Assembly: GCA_963837755.1 (NCBI GenBank)
Contig: CAWIOP010000001.1
Coordinates: 1,981,806-2,045,805, forward strand
Length of the DNA stretch: 64,000 nucleotides
DNA from: JADGHX01 sp963837755
GTDB lineage: Bacteria; Pseudomonadota; Gammaproteobacteria; Steroidobacterales; Steroidobacteraceae
Reading direction: 5' to 3'
Shown: positions 17,606 to 25,307 of the stretch, one piece after another
Position numbering within the stretch: the first letter of the stretch is position 1
Layout of the letters: the number at the start of each line of letters is the position of its first letter
Made by a program: the position numbers and the translations under genes
Notes under the pieces: model-generated
Seen by the model: only the letters and a program-made list of their open reading frames with translations
What the model was told of the DNA's origin: nothing
The model's database searches: none

Positions 17606-19411
17606 GCGCTGCTCACCGCCCGGACGCGGTGCGGATTGTACGGCACTACGTCGATGATCTGGTTGTCTCTCAGGCGCTGCTGAAGGTGGCGCCAGAAGTC
17701 GGCGGTGAGAATCTCCGCATGGAAGCGCAGGAAGGTGGCGCGCTGGGCGTCGTCGAATGCGAGGAATCTGAGGAAGGTTTCCGGGAACACATCGTTGTCG
17801 GCAACGTAGTACCACGCCTCGTCCCGCATCTCGTCTTCAGGGTTGGTGGCTTCGGGCACGTCGCGGAAGCGGCAGTCCGTTACCTGGCACAGCTCGTCGT
17901 AGTCGTAGAAGATGACGCGGCCGTGACGTGAGACCCCGAAGTTCTTGAGCAGCAGGTCGCCTGCGAAAATGTTCGTGCAGGCAAGGTCGCGGATGCACTG
18001 GCCGTAATCGAGCACGGCCCGCTCGGCGGCCGCGGGTGTGGCCGTGCGAAGGTAGATGTTGAGCGGCGTCATGCGGCGCTCGATGTACACATGGCCGAGC
18101 ACGAGGTTGTCACCCTCCACGTGAACCGTCTCCGCCGTCTCGCTCAGCAGTTCTTCGAGCAGCTCGGGCGCAAACAGTGCACGGCGAAATCGCAGCCGCT
18201 TGAACTCCTGCGCGTCGACGAGGCGGCCCACGCGATCGTGCTTGAAGACCATCCGGTACTTCGCTTCCACCTCCTCACGCAGCACGCTCTTCGGATACGG
18301 GAACCGGTCGCGGATGATCTTGAACACCACGTCGAAAGAGGGCAGCGTGAAGCACACCATGACGAGCCCGCGCTCGCCGGCGGCGTGCACGAACTGGTCT
18401 TGTGTGTGCGCGAGGTGGCGCATGAGCTCGCGGTAGCGCTCGGTCTTGCCCTGCCTGGCGCGGCCCAGCACGGTGAACAACTCGCTCACCGGCTTGCGGG
18501 GGATCATCGACTTGATGAACAACACAGTCTCGGCCACGCGGTCGAGGTCCGCGTGCAGGTAAGTGCGCGCGAACCCGAACACGACGCTGACGTCTTCTTC
18601 GGTGAGCATCACGGCGTCCACGAGCACGCCGTTCTCGGTGTTCTTCAGCGCGATGACGAGCGGCAGCTGGAAGTCTCGCCCGATCACGCGGCCGACGACG
18701 TAGGCGCGCGTGAACTGGTAGAAGACCGCGCGGATCGTCTCGATGCGCTCGACGAAGCGCCGCTCGCTCGTCGCGCCCACACGGGCGCTGATCTCCGCCG
18801 TGACGTGCTCCACGCTCTTCTCCAGGTCTCGCCACGCTGAGCGGAAGCGCAGGTCGCCGAGCAGGTCTTCGATGAGTAAGCCCAAAGAGCCGAGGTTCAG
18901 ATAGATTCTCGTGATCGCATCCGGGCGTGCACCGGCTGTCTTCGCGGCGCTTGCGGGGGTCGTGGCGGCGCCAGGGGGCCGAACGTCCGCCAGCGGATCG
19001 AGAATCCGTCGCGACGAACTCGATCTCCGGCGCAACGCCGACCGTGCCGAACAGCTGCCGCGTGGTCGAGCTGAAGAACGTCTTGGTGAATTCGTTGTCC
19101 GGCAGCCCGGCGATCTGCGCCGCGAACTCGTCGCGAATGCGTGCCCATAACGCGCGGTCCAGTGCACGCTCCCCGAGGCGCAGTCTCAGCTCGGCGATGG
19201 TCTGATTGACGAACCGGTCGTACAGCTCGATGCGCTCCACTGCATCCCGCTGGCTTCCCTTCCAGTCTCGCGTGTCGAACCGCACCGGCGCGCGCCGGGT
19301 GATGACGCGAAACTCCGCGTTGTAGAACGCGAACGCGTCGGCGATGTGGCGCGCGCAGTCGCTCGCGGTTTCCGCGGCAGTCTCGGTGCTCTGGTTCAGG
19401 TTCGTGTTCAT
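17602..19411 (-). CDS. aceK: Isocitrate dehydrogenase kinase/phosphatase AceK (one frameshift)
   Basis: AceK phosphorylates and dephosphorylates isocitrate dehydrogenase to steer carbon to the glyoxylate shunt. The regulatory N-terminus, from ATG 19411, reads NAEFRVITRRAPVRFDTRDWKG and so on down to APEIEFVATD near 19010. The rest continues in another frame from LDPLADVR, with VFGFARTYLHADL, DRVGRLVDAQEF, YIERRMTPLNIYL and KNFGVSRHGRVIFYDYDE, the kinase core. Removing one T in GATTCTC near 19005 restores a single frame of about 600 residues, the normal size. I judge the gene functional and the indel a probable sequence error. Its substrate gene icd lies 10 kb away on the same strand. Confidence 0.88.
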
Positions 19412-19681
19412 CGCGCGGTGATATTACGGCTGCGGCGGAGTGCACGCACTACGCGATGCGTGAAGCCTGTGCCGTATGACGTGCCGGTGCACGCAGGTGA
19501 CGTTCGCAGGGGAAATCCGTAGCGCGCCATGCACGTCTTCACTGCTACTGAATTGGTTCTGCTCGAACAAAAGTACGAGCCAAAATTCTCGCAGTTCGGC
19601 ACGTGTTTCGAGACAGAGTGAAATTATCTCGTGCTACGATTTCGCCATCGAATCATGGCGAGCCTGGTGGAGGAGATCGTT

Positions 19682-19960
19682 ATGCAGAATTTTACGGATG
19701 ACGTGTCGGCTCTTGAGGAGCCACTGTCCGCGCTGTCGGTAGACGACCTCGTGGTGTCCGTGGATAACTCGGAGCTGGAGAACCGCCAGGTGTCGGACTG
19801 CGGTCGCTTCGAGAGTTTCGACTACAACGGGTACCACTTCGAGATCGACTGGGACGAGATCGATCCGCCGGGGGTCAGCGATGATGAGCCGCAGATTCCC
19901 CACGAACAGGTGATGGAGAAGACGCGCGCGCTCATCAAGCGCATGAAAGGTAAACGATGA
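19682..19960 (+). CDS. Small acidic protein, probable antitoxin
   Basis: 92 residues, strongly acidic in the middle (FEIDWDEIDPPGVSDDEPQ), with a basic tail (KRMKGKR). Start at ATG 19682, which has a GGAGGA ribosome site eight bases upstream. The stop overlaps the next ATG by four bases, and the next gene looks like a RelE/ParE toxin, so an antitoxin role is inferred from arrangement and charge. I recognise no DNA-binding domain. Confidence 0.55.
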   Translation: MQNFTDDVSALEEPLSALSVDDLVVSVDNSELENRQVSDCGRFESFDYNGYHFEIDWDEIDPPGVSDDEPQIPHEQVMEKTRALIKRMKGKR

Positions 19961-20382
19961 TTGCCGTTCGCGTGGGCGCAGCACGCCTTCCGCGTGTGAA
20001 GTGGACGGCGCGCGCCGATCGATCGTTGGACGAGCTCATGCGGTTTCCCGGCTCGAATCGGTACGGCGATCCAGAGGCCCGACGGCTCGAGATCAAACAG
20101 GCCATAGAGGTGCTTCGGTACGCTCCGTTTCGTTGTGCCGTCGTAGCGGTGCGGATGGGCCGCAGCTATCGGCGTCTCATCGTCGCAGGCCGGTTCTTCG
20201 TCTACTACATTTACACCGCACCACGCGGCATGGCATCGAGCGGAACGCTGTCGATCAGGGCGGTGAAGCATGGTGCCGGCGCGCGGCCATTCCTCGGCGT
20301 GCGGGAGGCGTCACCTGATGAACTGGCGCCGGACTTGTCGAGCGGTGGTCGTATTACCCCAGCGTCCTGCGTCGGTCTGTAG
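19957..20382 (+). CDS. RelE/ParE-like toxin candidate
   Basis: 141 residues. VKWTARADRSLDELMRF and RLEIKQAIEVLRYAPF look like the helical start of RelE/ParE folds, and SYRRLIVAGRFFVYYIYTA followed by TLSIRAVKHGA matches the strand core with the terminal 'I.. V.H' motif. Translation is coupled to the acidic upstream gene. About 25 C-terminal residues extend past the usual fold. Identification rests on pattern only, so the family call is moderate. Confidence 0.65.
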   Translation: MIAVRVGAARLPRVKWTARADRSLDELMRFPGSNRYGDPEARRLEIKQAIEVLRYAPFRCAVVAVRMGRSYRRLIVAGRFFVYYIYTAPRGMASSGTLSIRAVKHGAGARPFLGVREASPDELAPDLSSGGRITPASCVGL

Positions 20383-20405
20383 GTCAATGCGCAAGGCGAC
20401 CCGAC

Positions 20406-20644
20406 GTGAAGAAACGTACTACTTCGAAGACTTCAAAGACTGACTGGAAACGCATCGACTGCATGCGCGACGAGGATATCGACTTATCGGATATCCCTGA
20501 GGCGACCGCGGAAGACTTCGCGAGGTGTGTCGTTCGGTGGGGAATGGCCGGGCGCATTGCAAGCGCTACCAGGCTCAGATAAATCTGCTGCTGCGCGCTT
20601 ACATGAGCGCGCATCACAGCAAGTACCCGTCTCAACACGTGTAG
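20406..20644 (+). pseudogene. Degraded BrnA-type antitoxin
   Basis: The first frame from GTG 20406 reads KTDWKRIDCMRDEDIDLSDI then PEATAEDFARCVVR, the hallmark N-terminus of BrnA-like (COG3514) antitoxins. It then derails into a stop at 20580. In the frame two bases on, from about 20561, the family C-terminus KRYQAQINLLLRAYMSAH continues to a stop at 20642. The segment that normally joins them (about 12-15 residues) is missing, so a real deletion plus frame change is more likely than a single sequencing error. No BrnT toxin gene is beside it. Confidence 0.7.
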
Positions 20645-20704
20645 TCCGAGCGAGCCCGAAGAGAGGCTCAATTCTCGTCATACGCTGCGGATCGTCGGGT
20701 GTAC

Positions 20705-20857
20705 GGTTTCTGCGCGCATAAAGAAAGGCCGGCGTCGACACTTTCGTTGCCACATCCATGAGCCGCGCGAAGTAATACGCCAGCGCCTTCTGCCCAATGG
20801 TGCGATCCGTCGCGGTGAGAATGGAGTTCGCCGCATCCGTCCACCCGATATGCGGAG
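20705..20857 (-). pseudogene. Displaced 3' end of an icd gene
   Basis: Reading leftward from 20855 gives HIGWTDAANSILTATDRTIG and then QKALAYYFARLMDVATKVST. This aligns residue by residue with the C-terminus of the intact icd at 29420 (YIGWTEAADSIIAAMDRTIG, QKTVTYDFARQMEGATEVST). Only the last 50 or so codons are present and the stop is lost. Orientation equals that of icd. This is what remains when an element integrates in the 3' end of icd and supplies a new end, as with phage 21 and e14 in E. coli. Confidence 0.8.
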
Positions 20858-20898
20858 CACAGCCCGTCGAGTGCGCGCAGAAGTCGAGGAAGACCGGA

Positions 20899-21077
20899 CT
20901 TCAATGAGCCGCGGCACTTCGCCGCGGATCACGCCTTCGAGCCGGACCTCGCCGCGGCTGTTCTCTGCGCTTCAATGAGGCCGCGGCTCTTCACCGCGGA
21001 TCACCGAGACTATCCGGCGTGCAGCCTCTATGCGTCGCGCAGCTTCAATGAGGCCGCGGCTCTTCACCGCGGATCAC
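20899..21077 (-). CRISPR. Three-repeat CRISPR-like array
   Basis: Three copies of a 35-base element start at 20899, 20970 and 21043 (spacings 71 and 73). The copies at 20970-21004 and 21043-21077 are identical; the first is one base shorter with several changes. The intervals of about 37 and 38 bases differ from each other. On the minus strand each repeat ends in ATTGAAG and contains CCGCGG, seven bases, CCGCGG, a hairpin. Both are usual CRISPR repeat features, and the degenerate copy is at the end expected for leader-distal. No cas gene is in the window. The first interval partly resembles the repeat (GCCGCGGCT stretch), so it may not be a true spacer. Confidence 0.6.
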
Positions 21078-21106
21078 ATGCAACTCGGCATGGCGAAAAT
21101 GCAGGA

Positions 21107-21992
21107 CTATGTCCCCAGCACATCCATCACCAGCTCCCGCGAGTCCCTGTACGGAATCTTCAGCTCGTACCGCCCATCCGTCAGGAACTGACCGGACTGC
21201 TCCGGATGCCAGCGCTCGTCCGCCACCCAGCGCGCGCGTTCGCATGAGAAGCGCAGGATGGCGATCTTGTTCGCCTTGCCTGCGAAGATTCCGTAAGCAC
21301 TTGCAAAGTGCTCGTCCAGCTCTGCCGTCGCTCGGTCGTCGGCTACGTCGCTCAACTGCACGGGCGCATGGATACGATCGATCGAAAAGCTGCGCAGTGC
21401 GCGGCGCAGCTCGTCCCACGCGTCGAGGTACCAGTTGTCGCGATAGTGGGCGAGGCGCTGGGGCGAGACGACGCGCGCGGTCTGTTCATCCTTGCTTCGT
21501 GAACGGTAGCGGAACTGCAGCTTCCGCCGCTGCAAGGTCGCGCTCGCGGCAACTTCGAAGCTGGCACCCGTCGGCCGGGCGGCGAGGCTCAGCATTCGGA
21601 TGCGCGATCCAGCTTCGCTGAGGCGCAGTCGCTTGTGCGCCATCAGTTCATCCAGTCGCTTCGCGACTGGCGACAGATGCGCTTCCAGCAGGCCCGGGCC
21701 CAGTCCGTGCGACAGCCGTTGCAGAACGGCCAGTGCCTGCAACTCGGGCGCGGAAAACCAGAGGCCGGGAAGCTGGTAGGCGCGCCCGCCAGCCGCTGGC
21801 AGATAGCGGTACCCGCCGGGCTCGCCCACACGTTCGATCGGTGCGCCGAGGTAATCCTTCATCGCCTTGATGATGCGGAAGACGGTGGCCTCGGAGCATT
21901 CGAGGCGTAGCATGAGAATCCTCGAGCGGAACGGGTGTCTTGCGGCCGTCGAGGAGGGTGTGGAGCTGATAAATCCGGTCGAATTTATCCAT
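21107..21992 (-). CDS. WYL-domain transcriptional regulator (one frameshift)
   Basis: Typical YafY-like regulator. The ATG at 21992 begins MDKFDRIYQLHTLLDGRKTP, the family N-terminus of a DeoR-type helix-turn-helix. Near 21912 one extra T (GAGGATTCTC) shifts the frame, after which LECSEATVFRIIKAMKDYLG completes the HTH. The middle carries ELQALAVLQRLSHGL, and the C-terminus the WYL domain (LAHYRDNWYLDAWDELRRAL with FSIDRI). WYL proteins sense nucleic acid or nucleotide ligands and often control CRISPR, phage-defence or DNA-damage genes. It lies directly upstream of the CRISPR-like repeats on the same strand, about 30 bases away. Confidence 0.82.
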
Positions 21993-22258
21993 TGCCGGAT
22001 CCGGGCGTCGGCGCTTGCCGCCCGTTGGTGGGCGAGCTTCCTGCGGCGCTCAGTCTCTTGCTCCTTTTTTAGTCGGGCTAGGGTGCTCCGCGTTTGTGCC
22101 GCGGTCAAACGCAAGATTCCGTTACTCGACGTAGGCTGGCAATGCCTGGCATTGCGAACGCCTGAGCTCACTCTCGGGCGCGTTCCGCGTTGTCACTGTC
22201 GACCGTAAACAAGCGGACGTGTCGATGGCTGCAAAGCCTGGCTGGCCGTGAATCTAGC

Positions 22259-23458
22259 TCATGCGCAGATTTTCGCGCCTCCGGGCGTTGTGGTTGTTGA
22301 TCCCACGGAACTTGGCGACGACCTGGGCGCTGAAACGGCGCCCATGCGTGCCAGGATCAGGTCTTTGGCAGGCAGCGCAGTCTGGTACGTCGCCACGCCC
22401 ACTCGGCGCGCCGCAAGCGTCAATGCCAGCCGCATGTGTACACCGCGCGCGTTCTTGCAGAGGATCAGCCCGAAGGACGGCTTCTCGTGCGGGAGCCGAG
22501 CGTATTCATCCAGCGCGGCGAGATAGAACTGGCATTTGCCGACGTGTTCCGGTTTGAATTCCCCGGTCTTCAGCTCCACTGCGACCAGGCATTGCAGCCC
22601 TCGGTGGAACAACAGCAGGTCGATGCGGTAGGTCTCGTCTCCGATCGTGATTGGATGCTCTTCGCCGACTAACGTGAACTCTCGACCGAACTCAAGGAAC
22701 AAGTCTCGCACGTTGGCCAGCATGGCCTTCCGAAGCTGGCGTTCGTTGTGGTGCTCGTCGAGGCCAAGGAAATCGAGCACGTAATGATCTTTGAAAGGCA
22801 GCAGCGGCCCATGCTCCGCCTCCGCGGGAATACACTTCTCCGGCTCGCGTGCTACCGACATGTAGCGCAGGAACAACCCCGACTCTATTTGCCGATCGAG
22901 CTCCCGCACCGACCAGCGCTCACGAATGGCCGTCTGGAGATAGAAATACTGCTCCGCCGGTTCGTCCGATGCGAAGCAGATTGCGGTGTGATGGGACCAG
23001 GAGACGGCCAGGAGTGCTCGGGCCAGGTCTGGGGACAATTCTATCGACAGTGTCGATAGAATTCCGGAGGCAGCAGGCGCGGGCAATTCTATCGACGGTG
23101 TCGATAGAATTGTCGACAGCCGCCAGCGTTCGATCTGGCGGTATGTCAGGAAAAAGTGCCTCATCTTCCAGAGGTTTGGAACCGACAGGCCGCGCATGTC
23201 GGGAAATGCCGTCCGCAGATCGCCCGACAGTCGCTCGACAATGGCGTCTCCCCAAGCGTGTTGCTCCTGCTGGGCAACGATGGTCCGGCCGATCGTCCAA
23301 TACAGGAATACGAGCTCGCTGTTGACCGCCGCAAGGGAACGTTGCCGGGCGTCCGAGACAAGCCGCTTCATCTCGGCCAATACGGCAGAGTAATCCGCAG
23401 GCAGAGTTTGCTCTGTGGGTGCGCGTGAGCGTCGATTCTTGCTCGCTTTGGTGGACAT
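22259..23458 (-). CDS. YhcG-type PDDEXK nuclease domain protein (DUF1016)
   Basis: 399 residues. The N-terminal DUF1016 region (LVFLYWTIGRTIVAQQ, LSVPNLWKMRHFFLTY) is joined to a PDDEXK-type nuclease: YRIDLLLFHRGLQCLVAVEL, whose Asp and EXK-like residues are the expected metal site. It starts at ATG 23458 with GGAGAG nine bases before; a longer frame upstream lacks support. A Ser/Leu-rich stretch, residues about 115-140, contains two related peptides coded by palindromic DNA repeats inserted without breaking the frame. Family members occur with restriction and defence genes; function is unproven. Confidence 0.82.
   Translation of the reverse strand: MSTKASKNRRSRAPTEQTLPADYSAVLAEMKRLVSDARQRSLAAVNSELVFLYWTIGRTIVAQQEQHAWGDAIVERLSGDLRTAFPDMRGLSVPNLWKMRHFFLTYRQIERWRLSTILSTPSIELPAPAASGILSTLSIELSPDLARALLAVSWSHHTAICFASDEPAEQYFYLQTAIRERWSVRELDRQIESGLFLRYMSVAREPEKCIPAEAEHGPLLPFKDHYVLDFLGLDEHHNERQLRKAMLANVRDLFLEFGREFTLVGEEHPITIGDETYRIDLLLFHRGLQCLVAVELKTGEFKPEHVGKCQFYLAALDEYARLPHEKPSFGLILCKNARGVHMRLALTLAARRVGVATYQTALPAKDLILARMGAVSAPRSSPSSVGSTTTTPGGAKICA
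23037..23063. repeat. 27-bp palindrome inside the yhcG-type gene, copy 1
   Basis: AATTCTATCGAC, three bases (AGT), GTCGATAGAATT: a perfect 12-bp stem. It lies within coding sequence and is read in frame. Copy 2 follows 20 bases later and a variant lies at 23708. Confidence 0.9.
23084..23112. repeat. 29-bp palindrome inside the yhcG-type gene, copy 2
   Basis: CAATTCTATCGAC, GGT, GTCGATAGAATTG: a perfect 13-bp stem differing from copy 1 by one loop base and one added pair. It codes for an ILSTPSIEL-like peptide similar to that of copy 1, which is why both are tolerated in the protein. Confidence 0.9.
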
Positions 23459-23570
23459 GGTGTCGTCTCTCCTTTGACCGTTGAGGCTGCATTTCCCCAG
23501 TCGCAATTCACAAGACTCGCGACGTCAATTTTTCCGTCAGCCGGAGGCGTACCGAGTTAGCGCCATCTCC

Positions 23571-23652
23571 AGCGCTTGCCGCAGCTCATCCCACGCATCG
23601 AGACACGAGTTATCCCGATGGTGCACGACCCGCTGGGGTAAGACGACTCGCT
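23571..23652 (-). pseudogene. Fragment of a second WYL-domain gene
   Basis: Minus-strand translation gives RVVLPQRVVHHRDNSCLDAW then DELRQAL, clearly the WYL core seen in the gene at 21107 (RVVSPQRLAHYRDNWYLDAW DELRRAL) but diverged and without the rest of the domain. The two WYL copies flank the YhcG-type gene, suggesting a past duplication or recombination around it. Confidence 0.75.
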
Positions 23653-23658
23653 CCTGGT

Positions 23659-24002
23659 GGTGGCGTTAAGTTGTGGGACAGCGTCTCTGCCTTTCCGTCG
23701 TCTGAGGCCAAATCTCTCGACGCTGTCGAGAGATTTGGAGAGTGGTTTCGTGAGGATCCGATCCTGCAGCGGACCGTCGTAGAAACGCAGTCTGTTGGTA
23801 CAGGCCAAAACAGCGTGTGTTCTAAAGAAGGAGGGCCAGCCGCTGGCGCATCCTGAGAAAGCTCGCCGCATCCACCGCGTGCTGCATTCGACTGCTGTCA
23901 TGCTCGATCTGCGAGACCAAGGCTTCTGCTTGCGCGCAACGTCTGACGGAGTGGGGTGGCGATCTTAGCGGCCGAGCGCAGCTATCGAACCGCCTTCAAC
24001 GG
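23659..24002. other. Non-coding stretch with a third palindrome
   Basis: No gene with family support was found between the WYL fragment and the gene ending at 24003. The only structure is the inverted repeat at 23708-23738, CCAAATCTCTCGAC, GCT, GTCGAGAGATTTGG (14-bp perfect stem), which has the same centre (CTCGAC/CTATCGAC types) as the two inside the yhcG-type gene. Confidence 0.7.
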
Positions 24003-25307
24003 CTACACCCTGGAATTCGGGCTGACGGATCGTTTCAGGTAGTGGAACAGCGCCGGCCGACTCGCCTGCAACTGCTTTCGCAGTGTCATCTCTTCGTGCT
24101 GCCGCCCCGCGCGGCGTGCGTGAACCCAGCGATGCACGCAGCGGTAATGCTCCTCGCCGGGCGTAGTGCCGGTGGGCAAATCCACCGTGAGCAGCTCCGC
24201 GAGCGCGGGCTCGTGCAACAACAGCCAGGATGGAAAGTCGGCTGCCGTGAACGCCGCATCGGCGCCATCGGTGGAGGCCGAGCACTCTTCTTCGCTGTCG
24301 AGAAACCTCTGCCACAAGGCAGTGAGCTCGGGATCGGGTTGCCGACGACTGTCGAGCACGAGCGTGGCCTCCCCGGGACTCAGCCAGCACAGATGGCACC
24401 AGGCCGTCAGCGCTTCGGAGCGGCGCCGTCGATAGAAGCCACTCTGCGCAAGCCGCAGGCACAACGGTGCGTGCAGCCACCACCCGGCTTCGCTGATCAC
24501 GCACTCGGTCACGCCGGCCCAGTCCTGCGCCTGGCTCAGCGCGAAGCTTCGGTGCAGCTCGGGCCGTTCGGCCGTGAACGCCTGGCCAGCGAGCGCGTCT
24601 GCGAGCTGGCGCCACAGCGGCGTCAGCAGGTCCCTCGATTGCGATGCCAGCAATCGTTTGGCGGTGGGAGTGATCTCCACCAGAAAATCCAGTTCCCGCC
24701 GCGGATCGTCGACGGCGTGATTCAAGTGCGCCAGCGCCGCGAGCAACCGATCGAATGCGGCGAGATCGGCGTGATTGGGCGCATGCGCATACAACCGGTC
24801 GAGCTGCCGCTGGGTCTCGCTCAGATTCCTGGCGGACAGGGCACGCACGATGCCGTTGGTGAGTGCCACCACGGGATTGTCGAAGAACAGATCCATCTGC
24901 GGGGCGCTTTGCGCGGGAACGTAGCGGCTGGCGATGAGCCGTTGTAGCCGCGCATCGGCGCTGATTCGCAGCGCCTTCGTGCTCACTGCCTGCACAGGCT
25001 GTTGTGCGCCCGGCTGCGCATCCGTGGCCCACGCGTAGAACTCCTGTTCCTGCTCGACGAGCCCGATGCTGCGTGCGTAACTCACTGCCTGCTCGAGCTG
25101 CGCCCGGATTTTCTCCTGGCTGCCCATCAGAACGCCGTCGAGCAACTCGATCTCGCGCCGCCGCCAGCTTTCGTAGTAACCGTACATGAGCCGCCCGGAG
25201 TCGATGAGCAGCTCGAGCGGAGCGAACGCGCCTTGCTCCATGAGCTGCGCGTCCACTTGCGCCTGAAGCGCAGTGTCCACGGGGGCCTGCTTGCGAACGG
25301 GGCTCAC
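24003..25307 (-). CDS. Uncharacterised protein coupled to SNF2 helicase
   Basis: 434 residues, unrecognised. Start is a GTG overlapping the helicase stop (GTGA), so it is translated together with it. The protein is mostly helical with Leu/Ala-rich repeats that look TPR- or HEAT-like (residues about 150-230: ALSARNLSETQRQLDRLYAH, AFDRLLAALAHLNHAV). No catalytic motif or membrane segment is seen. Its constant partnering suggests an accessory subunit of the SNF2 protein. The long forward extension of the frame into the helicase gene is not real. Confidence 0.65.
   Translation of the reverse strand: MSPVRKQAPVDTALQAQVDAQLMEQGAFAPLELLIDSGRLMYGYYESWRRREIELLDGVLMGSQEKIRAQLEQAVSYARSIGLVEQEQEFYAWATDAQPGAQQPVQAVSTKALRISADARLQRLIASRYVPAQSAPQMDLFFDNPVVALTNGIVRALSARNLSETQRQLDRLYAHAPNHADLAAFDRLLAALAHLNHAVDDPRRELDFLVEITPTAKRLLASQSRDLLTPLWRQLADALAGQAFTAERPELHRSFALSQAQDWAGVTECVISEAGWWLHAPLCLRLAQSGFYRRRRSEALTAWCHLCWLSPGEATLVLDSRRQPDPELTALWQRFLDSEEECSASTDGADAAFTAADFPSWLLLHEPALAELLTVDLPTGTTPGEEHYRCVHRWVHARRAGRQHEEMTLRKQLQASRPALFHYLKRSVSPNSRV

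Noticed and set aside
17602..19411. aceK as a genuine pseudogene
   Set aside because: One base restores the full protein with all kinase/phosphatase motifs, and similar single-base errors occur across the window.
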